A DNA stretch of 64,000 bases from JAVKFY01 sp040223615. Its GTDB lineage: Bacteria > Pseudomonadota > Alphaproteobacteria > GCA-2731375. The DNA lies in assembly GCA_040223615.1 (NCBI GenBank), contig JAVKFY010000077.1, positions 1 through 64,000 on the forward strand, written 5' to 3'. Positions within the stretch are counted from its first letter, which is position 1, and each line of letters starts with the position of its first letter. Under the pieces are notes generated by a model, which did no database searches, was not told where the DNA came from, and was given only the letters and a program-made list of their open reading frames with translations. Shown one piece after another: positions 43,665 to 52,947 of the stretch. The position numbers and the translations under genes are program-made.

Positions 43665-44213
43665 TCAGGCGCTCAAGGTGACCTCGACGTTGAGCGTGTC
43701 GCCGTTGGCGACGGTGCGGTCGGCGTCGAGGTCGCCCTCGCTGTAGAGGACGCCGGACGTGCCGGTGGCTGCGGCGCAGACGAAGGCGCCGCCGACGGTG
43801 CCGGAACCATTGATCGAGAAGCTGACGTCCGACGAGCTGACCAGGCTCTGCGACGACGGTTCGCCGAAGGTGATCGCCTGGCGATTGCCGGTGTAGCTGG
43901 TGAACTCGGTCCAGCCGGCGTGGCTGGCCAGGGTATCGGCGGCGGCGAAGCTCGGCGACGCGCCCGACACCAGCCCCAGGTATCAGGTTGAGATCTGCGT
44001 CGCCGCGTCGAACATGATGTCGAGCAGCTCGTCCTTGCCTTCATTGGTGACCAGGTTGTGAAACGCCGCCGCCCACTTCAATCCGCCATCGGGCGCCAGG
44101 CAACGCATGCCATAGGTGGCGCGCGGCGCCGGCACCGGCGCTACCAGCCCGCCCTGCGTCATCAGATGCGCGTGCGTGCCCATCCGGGCAATCGGTCGAC
44201 CCAAGTTCGCCAT
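43665..44213 (-). pseudogene. Phage tail/capsid protein interrupted by a TGA codon
   Basis: From ATG 44213 the frame runs 76 codons to AATQIST, then TGA at 43985-43983, and continues in the same frame as YLGLVSGASPSFAAADTLAS for 105 more codons to TGA at 43665. The expected residue at the stop is Trp (TGG to TGA). Both halves look conserved, so the gene was one 182-residue protein. It lies 3 bases after the tail-fibre-like gene. Readthrough is possible but untested; loss is simpler. Confidence 0.75.
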
Positions 44214-44215
44214 TG

Positions 44216-45829
44216 TCAATCATCCGTCCAAGTTGCTGTTTCGGGGTCGGCATCGGTCCAAGTGCCGCTGTCGGGATCGGCGTCGGTCCAGGTGCCGTCG
44301 GCATTGTCGGCCGCGATCCAGGCGAACGGCGCCAGCGTCGCGGCGAGCGTGAAGGTGGGCACCGGCGCGTCGTGATCCGTGGCCTGGTCGTAGGTCACGC
44401 CGCCAGCCACGACGAGGTCGTCGGCAAGCGCGAAGCCGAGAGACGCCGCGCCGCCGTTCAGCGCGGTCGCGAGGTTGGTCAGCGCCGAGGTAGCCGCCGC
44501 CAGCGCCGGCGCGCCGCCGCCGAGCGTGCCGGCGACGTCGGCCACGCCGACGCCGCCATGTCCCAGCGTCGGCGCTCCCTGGCTGGTGGCCTGGTCATAC
44601 GTGGTGCCGCCACCGACCGTGCCGACAACGAAGCCGAACCACTTGCGAGCGGTGCCGTCGGCCGTGGTCATGCTCGCGGCCGGCACGGTAAAGTCGCTGG
44701 CGTTGAACGTCGGGCCACCGATGTCGAAGGCGGTCGACTGGTCGTCGTTCATCGCGAAGATGAACTGGTCGGTCGCGATGCCGGCTACATTGGTCGGGTC
44801 GGCGTCGAACTCTTCCGCGAAGGCGATACCGAAGCCATCGGTGCCGTCGTGGATGTGGAAGCCGTGCGCTCCGGCGTCCGCGTCTGCTTCCAGGCTGTCG
44901 ACGGCCTGCGCCATGCAACTTAAGACAATGGCCGCATCCGGCTCGAACGAGGTCGAGACCGTCCAGTCCGAGGCGGCCGTAGTTGGGCTGTCGAAACTCA
45001 GCACCTCTACCTGCTCGACACCGCCGAAACTGATCGCCATGTAGGCCAGCCCGTCGCCGCCGGATCCACCATCGCGCGTGGTGGTGGTGAAGCCGCCGGA
45101 GGGGAGCGCGGTAACTTCGCCGGTCCACGTCGTGAGCTGGCCGCCAACGCGATTGTCGTACCTGCGCAGCCTCGGAGAGCCGGCGGCCTGGCTGGTTTCG
45201 TTCCACATGGCGAAGCACGACTGGTTCAAGTCCGCGTCGCAGAATCCGACGCTGTTGATGCCGTGAGGGAAGTTGGAGGTCATCCCGTCGGCTATCGTTT
45301 TGCCGTCGGCCAGAAACATGATGAGGTCGGGATCAAAGCCGAGCCCCGATGTCGTGGCAGTGCCGCCGTTGCTGCTGTTCGGCGTGTGAACGCCTACCGC
45401 CGCTTCAACGTCATCCCCGTGGAAGAACACGATCATGGCGCGGCGGTTGGACGTGGTTGTGACCGTTGTCCAGTTGATGCGCACGCCACCCGGGATCATC
45501 CCCGGATTGCCCTCGCCGCCGTCGCCGATGGCGGTTCCTTCCAGCCCTGCGAACAACCCCAGCGAGTCGTTGCTGTCGGCCCGCCCGGTGCTGCTGCTGG
45601 CGGTTCCGTCAGTGCTGAGGAGATAGACGCCAGCCTCGTTCACGCCGTCCGAGAAGCCGTTGGCCGCGTTCATGTGAGTGGCCAGGGTGTCGTAGCTACC
45701 GGCGGCCGGCGCGCCGATGATCCAGATCGCTTTCGGGGTGACCCCGGACAGCTTCGAGCTCGTGTACTCGTACACGCCAGCACCGTCGGTGCTGTCGGGA
45801 AGAAGAAAGCCTTCGACAGCGATCGGCAT
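44216..45829 (-). CDS. Phage tail fibre/receptor-binding candidate with Trp-Thr repeat tail
   Basis: 537 residues from ATG 45829. The protein is rich in Gly, Ser, Thr and Ala and predicted beta throughout, with many aromatic-free strands (VNEAGVYLLSTDGTASSSTG). It ends in three copies of a Trp-Thr-Asp-Asp/Ala unit (GTWTDADPDSGTWTDADPET). No enzymatic motif is seen. Its length and position between small tail genes suggest a distal tail protein or fibre. Confidence 0.65.
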   Translation of the reverse strand: MPIAVEGFLLPDSTDGAGVYEYTSSKLSGVTPKAIWIIGAPAAGSYDTLATHMNAANGFSDGVNEAGVYLLSTDGTASSSTGRADSNDSLGLFAGLEGTAIGDGGEGNPGMIPGGVRINWTTVTTTSNRRAMIVFFHGDDVEAAVGVHTPNSSNGGTATTSGLGFDPDLIMFLADGKTIADGMTSNFPHGINSVGFCDADLNQSCFAMWNETSQAAGSPRLRRYDNRVGGQLTTWTGEVTALPSGGFTTTTRDGGSGGDGLAYMAISFGGVEQVEVLSFDSPTTAASDWTVSTSFEPDAAIVLSCMAQAVDSLEADADAGAHGFHIHDGTDGFGIAFAEEFDADPTNVAGIATDQFIFAMNDDQSTAFDIGGPTFNASDFTVPAASMTTADGTARKWFGFVVGTVGGGTTYDQATSQGAPTLGHGGVGVADVAGTLGGGAPALAAATSALTNLATALNGGAASLGFALADDLVVAGGVTYDQATDHDAPVPTFTLAATLAPFAWIAADNADGTWTDADPDSGTWTDADPETATWTDD

Positions 45830-46146
45830 CACACGCTCAGCGCGTTGATCCGCGACACGAAGGTCGCCTCGTCGTCCCAGCCGCCAAGCCCCGCCTCGGC
45901 CAGGATCATCGCCTTCTCCAGCAGCACCAGGAAGATCTCGTTGCTGGACGCCGCCGCGAACCGCGCGGCCAGCCAGTCGAGCGCGGTTTCCTGTTCCGCG
46001 GTGACGGCGAAGGCGGCGATGACCTGGGCACGGGTATGCGTGCCGGCGGCCCAGTAGTAGAGCGCGGCGGCGAAGGTGCGCACCGCGATCTTGTCCTCGC
46101 CAGCGAGTTCGTTCCCGTCGACGATCCGTTCATGCAACGTGGCCAT
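45829..46146 (-). CDS. Small phage structural protein
   Basis: 105 residues, mostly helical (EDKIAVRTFAAALYYWAAGT). Stop TGA overlaps the next gene's ATG. Probably a tail-completion or connector part; family unknown. Confidence 0.6.
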   Translation of the reverse strand: MATLHERIVDGNELAGEDKIAVRTFAAALYYWAAGTHTRAQVIAAFAVTAEQETALDWLAARFAAASSNEIFLVLLEKAMILAEAGLGGWDDEATFVSRINALSV

Positions 46147-46155
46147 GGCGCGCTC

Positions 46156-46785
46156 CTAGGGATTGCCGGTGTCGGTACGGATCGCCATCGGCCCGCCGGA
46201 CCAGCGGTCCATGGCGTCCTGGTTCTCCAACTCGATCAGCGCCTCGTCGAACTGCGCCTTCCAGGCCGGCAGGCGCGCGTCGTTGCCGAGATAGCCCTCT
46301 GCCGCGACCAGGGCGCCGTACAGGTACAGGTCGGGATGCGCGGTCAGCAGCCAGTTGGTGGTGTTCGACGCCGACAGCGCCGGCACTTTCCGGCTGTAGG
46401 CGATCTCCACCGTGTAGGCGGCGTCCGGCGTCGGGGCGAGGCGGAAGCTGTCGCCGACGATGGCGTAGACCCGTGGCCGGCCGGTCTGGCTGCCGGCCCA
46501 CATCTGGTCGATCTGGGTCGGCGTGGCGAACCGCAGCTGCGCGGCCGGATCGGTCGAGGTCAGCTTCACGTAGCGCACGCCACCGAAGCTCTCCGGCAGC
46601 GCCAGGTAGGCGTTGCCGGCAGTCGCCGCGGCGGTGGCGCGGGTCTCCATGTCGCGGGTGCGGATCAGCCGGTTGATGCGGGCTTCCGCCAGCGCGATGA
46701 AGTCCGGCACCACGCCGGCCAGGTCGTCGCGCGCCAGCCAGCCGGCGACACCGGCGCGGACCTCGTCATAGGTGGTGATGCTCAT
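46156..46785 (-). CDS. Head-tail adaptor-like phage protein
   Basis: 209 residues. The start TTYDEVRAGVAGWLARDDLA followed by VVPDFIALAEARINRLIRTR is the standard opening of podoviral adaptor proteins that build a ring under the portal. GGPMAIRTDTGNP closes it. Size agrees. Confidence 0.72.
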   Translation of the reverse strand: MSITTYDEVRAGVAGWLARDDLAGVVPDFIALAEARINRLIRTRDMETRATAAATAGNAYLALPESFGGVRYVKLTSTDPAAQLRFATPTQIDQMWAGSQTGRPRVYAIVGDSFRLAPTPDAAYTVEIAYSRKVPALSASNTTNWLLTAHPDLYLYGALVAAEGYLGNDARLPAWKAQFDEALIELENQDAMDRWSGGPMAIRTDTGNP

Positions 46786-46788
46786 GTC

Positions 46789-47073
46789 TCAGACCCTGAA
46801 GCGGCCGGCGGTGCGCAGGCTCGCGTAGTCGATGTCGTTGAGCTTGCGGCGCACCGCCGGCCAGTGGTCGCGGTTGAAGACGTCGATGCCTTCCTTGAGC
46901 CAGGCGTAGGCAAGGCTCAGCGGGATACGGCCGGCGTGCCAGAAGTCGCCACGCTGACGGCCGTCGTGGTCGGCCTGGTCGCGGCGGTTCTGGGCCAGGA
47001 TCGGCTCGACCTGCTGGCGATGCTCGATCACGTAGACGCCTTCAGACGCATCGAAGCGCCAGCTCACGTCCAT
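46789..47073 (-). CDS. Small phage protein of the tail region
   Basis: 94 residues from ATG 47073. DVSWRFDASEGVYVIEHRQQ, then DFWHAGRIPLSLAYAWLKEG, fits from memory a short family found near adaptor genes in podophages. Role unknown. Confidence 0.6.
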   Translation of the reverse strand: MDVSWRFDASEGVYVIEHRQQVEPILAQNRRDQADHDGRQRGDFWHAGRIPLSLAYAWLKEGIDVFNRDHWPAVRRKLNDIDYASLRTAGRFRV

Positions 47074-47095
47074 GCCCGGCCGCGCGGCGAGTTGC

Positions 47096-47443
47096 CTAGC
47101 CACGGCGCTTGCCGACCAGCCAGACGGCGAAGGTGAAGTCGGGGTCGGTGCCAGCGACGGCGTAGGCGATGCGGCCCAGTGTGCCGACATTGATCAGCTT
47201 CAGCAGGCTCTGACCGGTGGTCGCGACCTGGCTGAAGGCGGTGTGCGTGACCCAGGTGGTGCCGCCATCGGGCGAGACCTGGTACTCGACGTCCAGCGTG
47301 TCGGAGGCCGACGCCGCGGTGACCGACAGCACCGCCAGCAGCTCGTCGAAATTCTCCACCACGCCGATGGCGCCGGAGTTGCCGGACGCAGTGCGCGAGG
47401 CGGAAGCCAGCGCCGTGTAGACCCGGCTCTTGGTGATCGCCAT
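47096..47443 (-). CDS. Small phage capsid-decoration-like protein
   Basis: 115 residues from ATG 47443 with AAAGGAA upstream. Beta-rich, Ser/Thr/Val-rich (AVLSVTAASASDTLDVEYQV). Lies just after the terminator that follows the capsid gene. Could decorate the capsid or attach to the portal. Confidence 0.6.
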   Translation of the reverse strand: MAITKSRVYTALASASRTASGNSGAIGVVENFDELLAVLSVTAASASDTLDVEYQVSPDGGTTWVTHTAFSQVATTGQSLLKLINVGTLGRIAYAVAGTDPDFTFAVWLVGKRRG

Positions 47444-47470
47444 GAAGGTTCCTTTGGCAAGAGAAAGACG

Positions 47471-47494
47471 GGGCGGCCGAGATGGGCCGCCCCG
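47471..47494 (-). terminator. Rho-independent terminator after the capsid gene
   Basis: GGGGCGGCC (47471-47479), loop GAGATG, GGCCGCCCC (47486-47494). Reading the minus strand, the hairpin is followed by GTCTTTCTCTT, a T-rich tail. It would trim transcripts downstream of capsid, giving the tail genes less RNA than capsid. Confidence 0.65.
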
Positions 47495-47563
47495 CCAGAG
47501 GCGCGAGAGGCGCGCACAGGGGAAACTGATGCGGAGAGGCAGGAGCCTGTGCCGACCGGCATT

Positions 47564-47677
47564 CCCCCACCTCACCTGCCCTCTCCGCCCCCGAGGGCAG
47601 AGAGGGACGAGGTTGCGACGGCTTTGTCCGCATCCTCTCCGCCCCTGGAGGCGGAGAGGATTGGGGTGAGGTGGGGG
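47564..47677. repeat. Long palindromic repeat, type A, copy 2
   Basis: Starts CCCCCACCTCACC, ends GGGGTGAGGTGGGGG, with matching inner CTCTCCGCC/GGCGGAGAGG arms. Belongs to the family at 15206, 53114 and 63788. It lies inside the phage operon between the capsid and downstream gene, beside the terminator. Nothing else is coded in 47444-47708. Confidence 0.85.
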
Positions 47678-47708
47678 CCAGCAGTGGTGGCGAGGCCTAC
47701 CCGACCGA

Positions 47709-48659
47709 TTAGCTCGACGTCAGGTCGGCGACGATGCCGCTGGCCTTCTCGTTCTTGGCGACCAGGGTGTATTCGGCCAGGATCTGGTGCCGGTCGGTGT
47801 CGCCGGTCTTGGCCAGCGGGTGCAGCCGGAAGCGCCGACCGCGCAGGAAGCCGATGCACCAGAAATCGGTGTCCAGCGCCAGCGCCGAGCTGGCCCGCAT
47901 GAACCGGTTCGGCACCGCCTTGATCTCGCCCCAGTCGGAAACGTAGAGCTCGATCGAGGCCACCAGCTTCTTGTCGTCGCCGGCATCGAAGCGGGTCGAC
48001 GCGCCGGTGAAGGTGGAGAACTGGCGCCGGTTGAAGGCGCCCATCATCAACGTGTCGGGCTTGCCGCCGTTGGTCCAGCAGGACTGCAGCACGTCCTTGA
48101 GCTGGTCCTCGGTGAAGGCCCGCGCGGTGCCGTCGGCGCGGGCATCGGAGCCATCGCCGGTCGGCGCGGTGCCGTCGCCGGCCTCGTCGGAGTTGGTCGC
48201 GATCCACGACTCGATGCCGCCGATCAGGCGCGCGGTGGTGTCGTTGCCGGCGACCTTGGCCTGATTGGCGAGCAGGATGGTCTCGATATCGCGGCGCAGC
48301 TCCATGCCCTTGAGCACGAGCTGGTAGGCCAGTTCGTCGCCGCGGCCGGCGGCCTCGACGGAGCGGTTGGTGCCGGAGACCTGCGCGACCTTGTCGGAGA
48401 TCTGCGTGTAGTTGTCGAGCCGGATCGTGGCGACGGCGGCGTCGGTGGTGGCGTCGTCGCCCTCGATCACCGCGTTGGAGCCGTTGGCGGCGGCCAGCGA
48501 CTGGGTCTGCCACTCATGCTTGATCTGCTTCACCGTGGTCTTCTCGACCATAGCGAAGAACGGCGTATCGGCCGGGTCGACCTTGTAGATCGCGCCTTCC
48601 AGGTCGTCGCGGATGCCGATCGTGTCGTAGGTGGAGTGCGTACCGGTGGGTTGCGTCAT
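47709..48659 (-). CDS. Major capsid protein (DUF5309/SU10-type)
   Basis: 316 residues. Blocks IGIRDDLEGAIYKVDPADTP, HEWQTQSLAAANGSNAVIEG and AYQLVLKGMELRRDIETILL fit the DUF5309 major capsid family, which has the HK97 fold. MMGAFNRRQFSTFTGAS and DFWCIGFLRGRRFRLHPLA are the late conserved parts. No protease gene is visible, so maturation may not involve cleavage. Confidence 0.85.
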   Translation of the reverse strand: MTQPTGTHSTYDTIGIRDDLEGAIYKVDPADTPFFAMVEKTTVKQIKHEWQTQSLAAANGSNAVIEGDDATTDAAVATIRLDNYTQISDKVAQVSGTNRSVEAAGRGDELAYQLVLKGMELRRDIETILLANQAKVAGNDTTARLIGGIESWIATNSDEAGDGTAPTGDGSDARADGTARAFTEDQLKDVLQSCWTNGGKPDTLMMGAFNRRQFSTFTGASTRFDAGDDKKLVASIELYVSDWGEIKAVPNRFMRASSALALDTDFWCIGFLRGRRFRLHPLAKTGDTDRHQILAEYTLVAKNEKASGIVADLTSS

Positions 48660-48677
48660 CTTTTGTTCGAGTCCCGA

Positions 48678-49559
48678 TCAGGAGAGAAGGTACTGGGCGG
48701 CCAGGCGCATGTCGCGCTCGCGGCTGCCGGATTTGCCGATGCGGTCGAGCAGCGCCGAGGCGCCATTGGCGCCTTCGATGCCGGCCGGCGCGGCGGTGCG
48801 CGGGGCCGGCGGGCGGGCCGGCGCGGCAGCCTTGGCGGCGGCCTCGGCCTGGCGCCAGCGCAGCGCGTCACGCGCCATCAGCTTGAGGCGATGGTCGGTC
48901 AGCAGGTCGAGCTCTTCCGGCGCGAAGCCGTAGTGCGTCGACAGCGCCTTGCGGGTCTGGATCAAAAGCTCCGGCCCGCTTTCGCTGGCCATCTCCGGCC
49001 AGGCTTCGGCCAGGCGCCGTTCCTGCTCGCTCTCCCAGGCCTGGCGACGGGCGCGGGCCTGGGCCTGACGGCCAGTCGCCTGCTGGGCGATGACCTGCAT
49101 GAGCTGCTGCCGGCGCGCCAGCTCGGCGTCGATCGCGGCGCGCTGGCGGCCATAGCCAACCGGATCGGTCTGCGCCAGCATCGGGTCGGGCAGCGCCAGC
49201 GGCGGCAATACCTGTGTCACGTGTTCCGGACGCAACGCGCCGGCCAGGTCCTGCAGCTCCTCCATCTGCGCCTTCAGCCGGCTGACGGCCGTGCGCTGTT
49301 CGGTGAGCGCCGCGGTCTGCTTCTCGTAGTCCTGCTTGCGCAAGTAGCCGGCGATCAGCTCGGACACCGGCACCCGGCCCTTGCGGCCATCGGTGTAGGT
49401 GACCTCGTGGGTCGCGTCCGGCTCGGTCGAGACGGCCGGGCGGCCGACATCCTCGGCGTCGTCGCCGAGTTCGAGGACATCCTCGACCGTCGACAGATAG
49501 GCGACGGCGGCATCCACGGTGGTCGGATGCTCGGCCGCCTGTTCAGTCTTGTGTTGCAT
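48678..49559 (-). CDS. Phage scaffold protein
   Basis: 293 residues, charged, Gln/Glu/Ala/Arg-rich and largely coiled coil (DAELARRQQLMQVIAQQATG; RQAWESEQERRLAEAWPEMA), the usual composition of internal scaffolds. It lies directly upstream of the capsid gene, as expected. Confidence 0.75.
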   Translation of the reverse strand: MQHKTEQAAEHPTTVDAAVAYLSTVEDVLELGDDAEDVGRPAVSTEPDATHEVTYTDGRKGRVPVSELIAGYLRKQDYEKQTAALTEQRTAVSRLKAQMEELQDLAGALRPEHVTQVLPPLALPDPMLAQTDPVGYGRQRAAIDAELARRQQLMQVIAQQATGRQAQARARRQAWESEQERRLAEAWPEMASESGPELLIQTRKALSTHYGFAPEELDLLTDHRLKLMARDALRWRQAEAAAKAAAPARPPAPRTAAPAGIEGANGASALLDRIGKSGSRERDMRLAAQYLLS

Positions 49560-49617
49560 ATCAACTCCTCGTTGGCTGTGCCGAAGCCGGCACCGGCCCG
49601 CTCAAGCGGGCATCGCA

Positions 49618-49905
49618 CTAGAAGAAGCGACGGCGTCCGTCGCGCAGCTCGCGCAGCGCCCGGCGGGCGAATTTCCCGTCCGCGATGGCCTGGCGGATGT
49701 GGCCGCGCACGGTGTCGACCGCGCGGGCCGCGGCATGCAGGCGGGCACGCGCGGCATCGTCGGCGCCGTCCGTCCGCAGCATGGTCTCCAATAGCTGTTG
49801 CCTCAGGTCGGCCAGCACCGGATCGATCTCCAGCTCGGCCATCAGGGTCTCGATGCGCCGGGCGCGCTTGTCCTGACGGATCAGTTCGTCCTGACGCTCA
49901 GACAA
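49618..49905 (-). CDS. Small coiled-coil phage protein (TTG start)
   Basis: 95 residues from TTG 49905, which overlaps the stop of the preceding gene by 8 bases. Highly charged: SERQDELIRQDKRARRIETL, then RLHAAARAVDTVRGHIRQ, ending in a run of arginines. No ATG or GTG fits better. Family unknown. Confidence 0.55.
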   Translation of the reverse strand: MSERQDELIRQDKRARRIETLMAELEIDPVLADLRQQLLETMLRTDGADDAARARLHAAARAVDTVRGHIRQAIADGKFARRALRELRDGRRRFF

Positions 49906-50953
49906 GGTTCGGCCCCCAGAGCGCGCCGCTGACCTCAGCCTGCCGGCGCAATTCTTCCGCCACATCGGGCGGCAGCTCGGCTGGCGTCGAGCCGGCCGGC
50001 TGGAACGCGCGCTGTGCCCGGCTCGCCATCGCCTCCGCGGCGGCAAGCCAGCCCGGCGCGTTCATCGCCGCCAAGCCCTTGGCGCGCTCGACGTAGGCTG
50101 GCGTGGCGGCATCGGCCAGCGTGCCGCGCCGCGCCACCGCGTCATCGACCGCCAATAGCGCAGCTGGCAGGTCGCCGGTGATGCGGCCCTGACGGTGCTG
50201 ACCGGTGAGATAGTCCTTCAGCGCCGCCTCGACGCTTGCGTGGTAGCGGGTTTCGCCGCCGACCCGCGCGCCGAAGGCCCCGGCGCCGCCGGTCTCGATC
50301 GGGTTCGCCATGTAGACCAGGGCGCCGTCGAGATTGTCGTTGAGCATGGCGCCGGCCAGCGCGTCGTTCAGCACGTCGCGGGTCCAGTTGGCGAAGGTGT
50401 CGCGGCCGATGGTGTCGCCGGAATTGTCCATGCCGACCTCGCGCAGGGTCAGGCCGCCACCGTCGCCGCGCCCGAAGCGCACCGCGAAGTTCTCGCCGAC
50501 CGACGGCTTGTCGAACACGCGGCTGGCGAGGCCGGCGCCGAACACCAGTGCCGCCGGACCGAGCACGCCGAGCGTCGGGCCGATGCCGGCGCTGAAGAAA
50601 CCGGTGGTGGGCGCGGTGGCGGCCACCGAGGTGTCCGGCCCGATCCAGCCGCCGACCAGGTCCTTGATCGCCGACACTGGCGACGGGAAGCCGTCAAGGC
50701 CGAGCGCGTTGCTGATCGCGCCGTCGGTCAGCGTGTCGAGGCCGCGCGCCGCGCGCACCACGCCGCCAAGCGCGTCGAAGGCGCCTGGCGCCTGCGCGGT
50801 CGCTGGATCGTCGCCGTAGGTGGTGTCGAACTGGAGTGGCGCCGCCGTCGGATCCGTGCTTTGCAGGAATCTCGGCGCGGCGTTCGACACCGACGGCCGG
50901 CTCAGACCGAAGCGCAGCGGCGCCGGCGCGGTGAGATAGTTGATCGCGGTCAT
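49898..50953 (-). CDS. Internal virion/ejection protein candidate
   Basis: 351 residues from ATG 50953, overlapping the portal stop by one base. The central part is Gly/Ala-rich with a hydrophobic stretch (FFSAGIGPTLGVLGPAALVF), the rest helical. Such a mix near the portal gene is typical of proteins injected ahead of the DNA. No enzyme motif. Confidence 0.6.
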   Translation of the reverse strand: MTAINYLTAPAPLRFGLSRPSVSNAAPRFLQSTDPTAAPLQFDTTYGDDPATAQAPGAFDALGGVVRAARGLDTLTDGAISNALGLDGFPSPVSAIKDLVGGWIGPDTSVAATAPTTGFFSAGIGPTLGVLGPAALVFGAGLASRVFDKPSVGENFAVRFGRGDGGGLTLREVGMDNSGDTIGRDTFANWTRDVLNDALAGAMLNDNLDGALVYMANPIETGGAGAFGARVGGETRYHASVEAALKDYLTGQHRQGRITGDLPAALLAVDDAVARRGTLADAATPAYVERAKGLAAMNAPGWLAAAEAMASRAQRAFQPAGSTPAELPPDVAEELRRQAEVSGALWGPNLV

Positions 50954-52947
50954 CAGCCCTGTCCTCCGGTGCCATTTGGCTTGTCGGTCGCCATGCTGGT
51001 GTCGACCGGCGGCGCGACGCCGATGTCGGCGCCGCCGACCTCCAGCGCCGGCAGGCCGTATTTCAGGCGCAGCTCCTCCGCCCGCAGCGCGAAGTCGTGC
51101 GCCAGCTTCTCGCGTTGCAGGGCCAGGTCGCCCAGCGCCTTCTCGCGTTCCAGCGCAATCTTCTCCGCCGCCTCGCGCGCCTTGCGCTCCAGGTCGGCGT
51201 GAAAGGCCATGCCGTGCGGGTCGGGCGGCGGCGCGGCCGGCGGCGGCGCCTGGTCGGGGTCGGAGAAGTACTCGTCCGGGGCCCGCAGGCCGGCGTTCTC
51301 CACGATCCGGCTGTAGGTGTTGTGTAGGTTCTTCAGGCTGACCAGCGGGTTCGAAGGCCCGAGCAGCTGCAGCATCGCCTCCTGCTTGGCGGCGATGCCG
51401 GCGAGGTGCGCCAGGGTCTGGTCGCGGCTGCCGGTACCGATGCCGACCGAGACGGTGACGTCCATGTCGGCGTTCCAGTGGCGCGGATCGATTTCGACCC
51501 ACTCGCCGCGCAACCGCACGGTCCGGGCGCGGTCCTGGTAGCGCACCACCAGCCGCAGCATCTTGCGGAACAGGTCGCGCACGCCGGTCTCGGCGAAGAT
51601 GCGTGCGATCAGTTCCTTGCGCCCGCGCGCCGCCTCCATGATCTCGCGCACGCCGGTGGCGGTGTGGTTCAGCGCATCGGCGTCCAGGCCCTGGGCGAAG
51701 CGGGTGATGCCGGAGCGGGCCTCCTTCACGCCGTCGATATACTCGACCATCTGGAACGATTGCTGCGACAGGCCGGGGGTGTTGAGCGGCAGGATCTTGC
51801 CCTGCGGGTTGCCCTGCGTGCGCACGATGCCGCCGGGGCGCGAGGTCAGCAGGTCGTCCAGGTTGACGTGGTCGCCGGTGGTGTCGACGGCCACGCGGGC
51901 GTTGTTGGTCAGGTAGAAATTGTCCAGCATCTGGCGCCACAGCACCGACTTGATGCGTTGCAGGTCCATCACCTGGTCGGCCACCGACTGGCCGTAGAAG
52001 CGGTGCGGCATCGGCACCGGGCACAGCGTGGCGAAGGGATGCTCGTCGACCTCCTGGTTCTGCAACACGGTCGCGCCGACGCGGATCACGTGGCGCAGCT
52101 CGGCGATGCCGTCGCCGTCGACATCGGCGCGCACGAACTCTTCCAGCACGGTGACCTGGTCGTCCGACGGCAGCGCCGCCTCGTCCTGGAACCGGTCGCG
52201 GGCGAAGCGCCAGTCCGGCCCGTCGTGGTCCAGCCTGGCGACCAGCGCCTCGGGCAGGCCCATCGCGATCAGGTCGGCGCGCGGCCGGCGGCTGCGGTGC
52301 GCGACGTAGGCCGCCTCGGCCAGCGAACGCGTGCGCGGCGGCACCAGGAACTCCTCCGCCGGCACCGCGGCGACGCGGACGCGGCCGCGCCCGAGGCGGC
52401 GGCGGACGACGAAGTCGTAGAGGTCGCCGTCGTCGGCCGAGACCCGCACGTCCTCCAACGCGGCCTCCGGGTCGGCGCGGAACACGGCGAGCGCGGCGGC
52501 GGACTGGCCCACGTAGCGGGTGCGGGTGACGCGCTCCGCATCGTCCCACCAGACCTTGACCACGCCGACCTTCTGCAACAGCGCGTCCTTGAACCAGTCG
52601 TGCATCAGGCGGAAGCCGTCATTGTCACGCCAGAAGACGTGGTTCACGTAGTCGGTGGCCTGGCCCGCGATGGCCTCGTCCTCGGCGCCGAAGGGCTCGA
52701 AGCGGACCACCTGGCGCGAGCCGACGAAGATGCGCATCAGGTCGGGCAGCAGCCAGTCGACCACCTCGGCGACGTCGCGGCTGACCACGCTTGAGCGACC
52801 CTCGACCTCGTCGCCGAAGGCGCGGCCGTAGTAGTAGTCCAGCGCGCGGTCCTGTTCGGCGGCGACCTGGTCGCCGTGGAAGCCGGCGGACTCCGCCTCG
52901 TGCGCCTGCAGCAGCGCGACGAGCTGCGGCTCGGTCATGGCGCTCAT
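50953..52947 (-). CDS. Portal protein (P22-like)
   Basis: 664 residues from ATG 52947 (ATGA overlap with the small gene upstream). Portal marks: VVSRDVAEVVDWLLPDLMRI, VRFEPFGAEDEAIAGQATDY, QRIKSVLWRQMLDNFYLTNN and NPLVSLKNLHNTYSRIVENA. The last 100 residues are charged coiled coil, like the barrel-forming tail of P22-type portals. It is the DNA entry vertex of the capsid. Confidence 0.88.
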   Translation of the reverse strand: MSAMTEPQLVALLQAHEAESAGFHGDQVAAEQDRALDYYYGRAFGDEVEGRSSVVSRDVAEVVDWLLPDLMRIFVGSRQVVRFEPFGAEDEAIAGQATDYVNHVFWRDNDGFRLMHDWFKDALLQKVGVVKVWWDDAERVTRTRYVGQSAAALAVFRADPEAALEDVRVSADDGDLYDFVVRRRLGRGRVRVAAVPAEEFLVPPRTRSLAEAAYVAHRSRRPRADLIAMGLPEALVARLDHDGPDWRFARDRFQDEAALPSDDQVTVLEEFVRADVDGDGIAELRHVIRVGATVLQNQEVDEHPFATLCPVPMPHRFYGQSVADQVMDLQRIKSVLWRQMLDNFYLTNNARVAVDTTGDHVNLDDLLTSRPGGIVRTQGNPQGKILPLNTPGLSQQSFQMVEYIDGVKEARSGITRFAQGLDADALNHTATGVREIMEAARGRKELIARIFAETGVRDLFRKMLRLVVRYQDRARTVRLRGEWVEIDPRHWNADMDVTVSVGIGTGSRDQTLAHLAGIAAKQEAMLQLLGPSNPLVSLKNLHNTYSRIVENAGLRAPDEYFSDPDQAPPPAAPPPDPHGMAFHADLERKAREAAEKIALEREKALGDLALQREKLAHDFALRAEELRLKYGLPALEVGGADIGVAPPVDTSMATDKPNGTGGQG

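Noticed and set aside
43983..43985. TGA as a tryptophan codon (alternative genetic code)
   Set aside because: TGA is a plain stop in many coupled genes here (ATGA and TGATG overlaps), so recoding of the whole genome is excluded.
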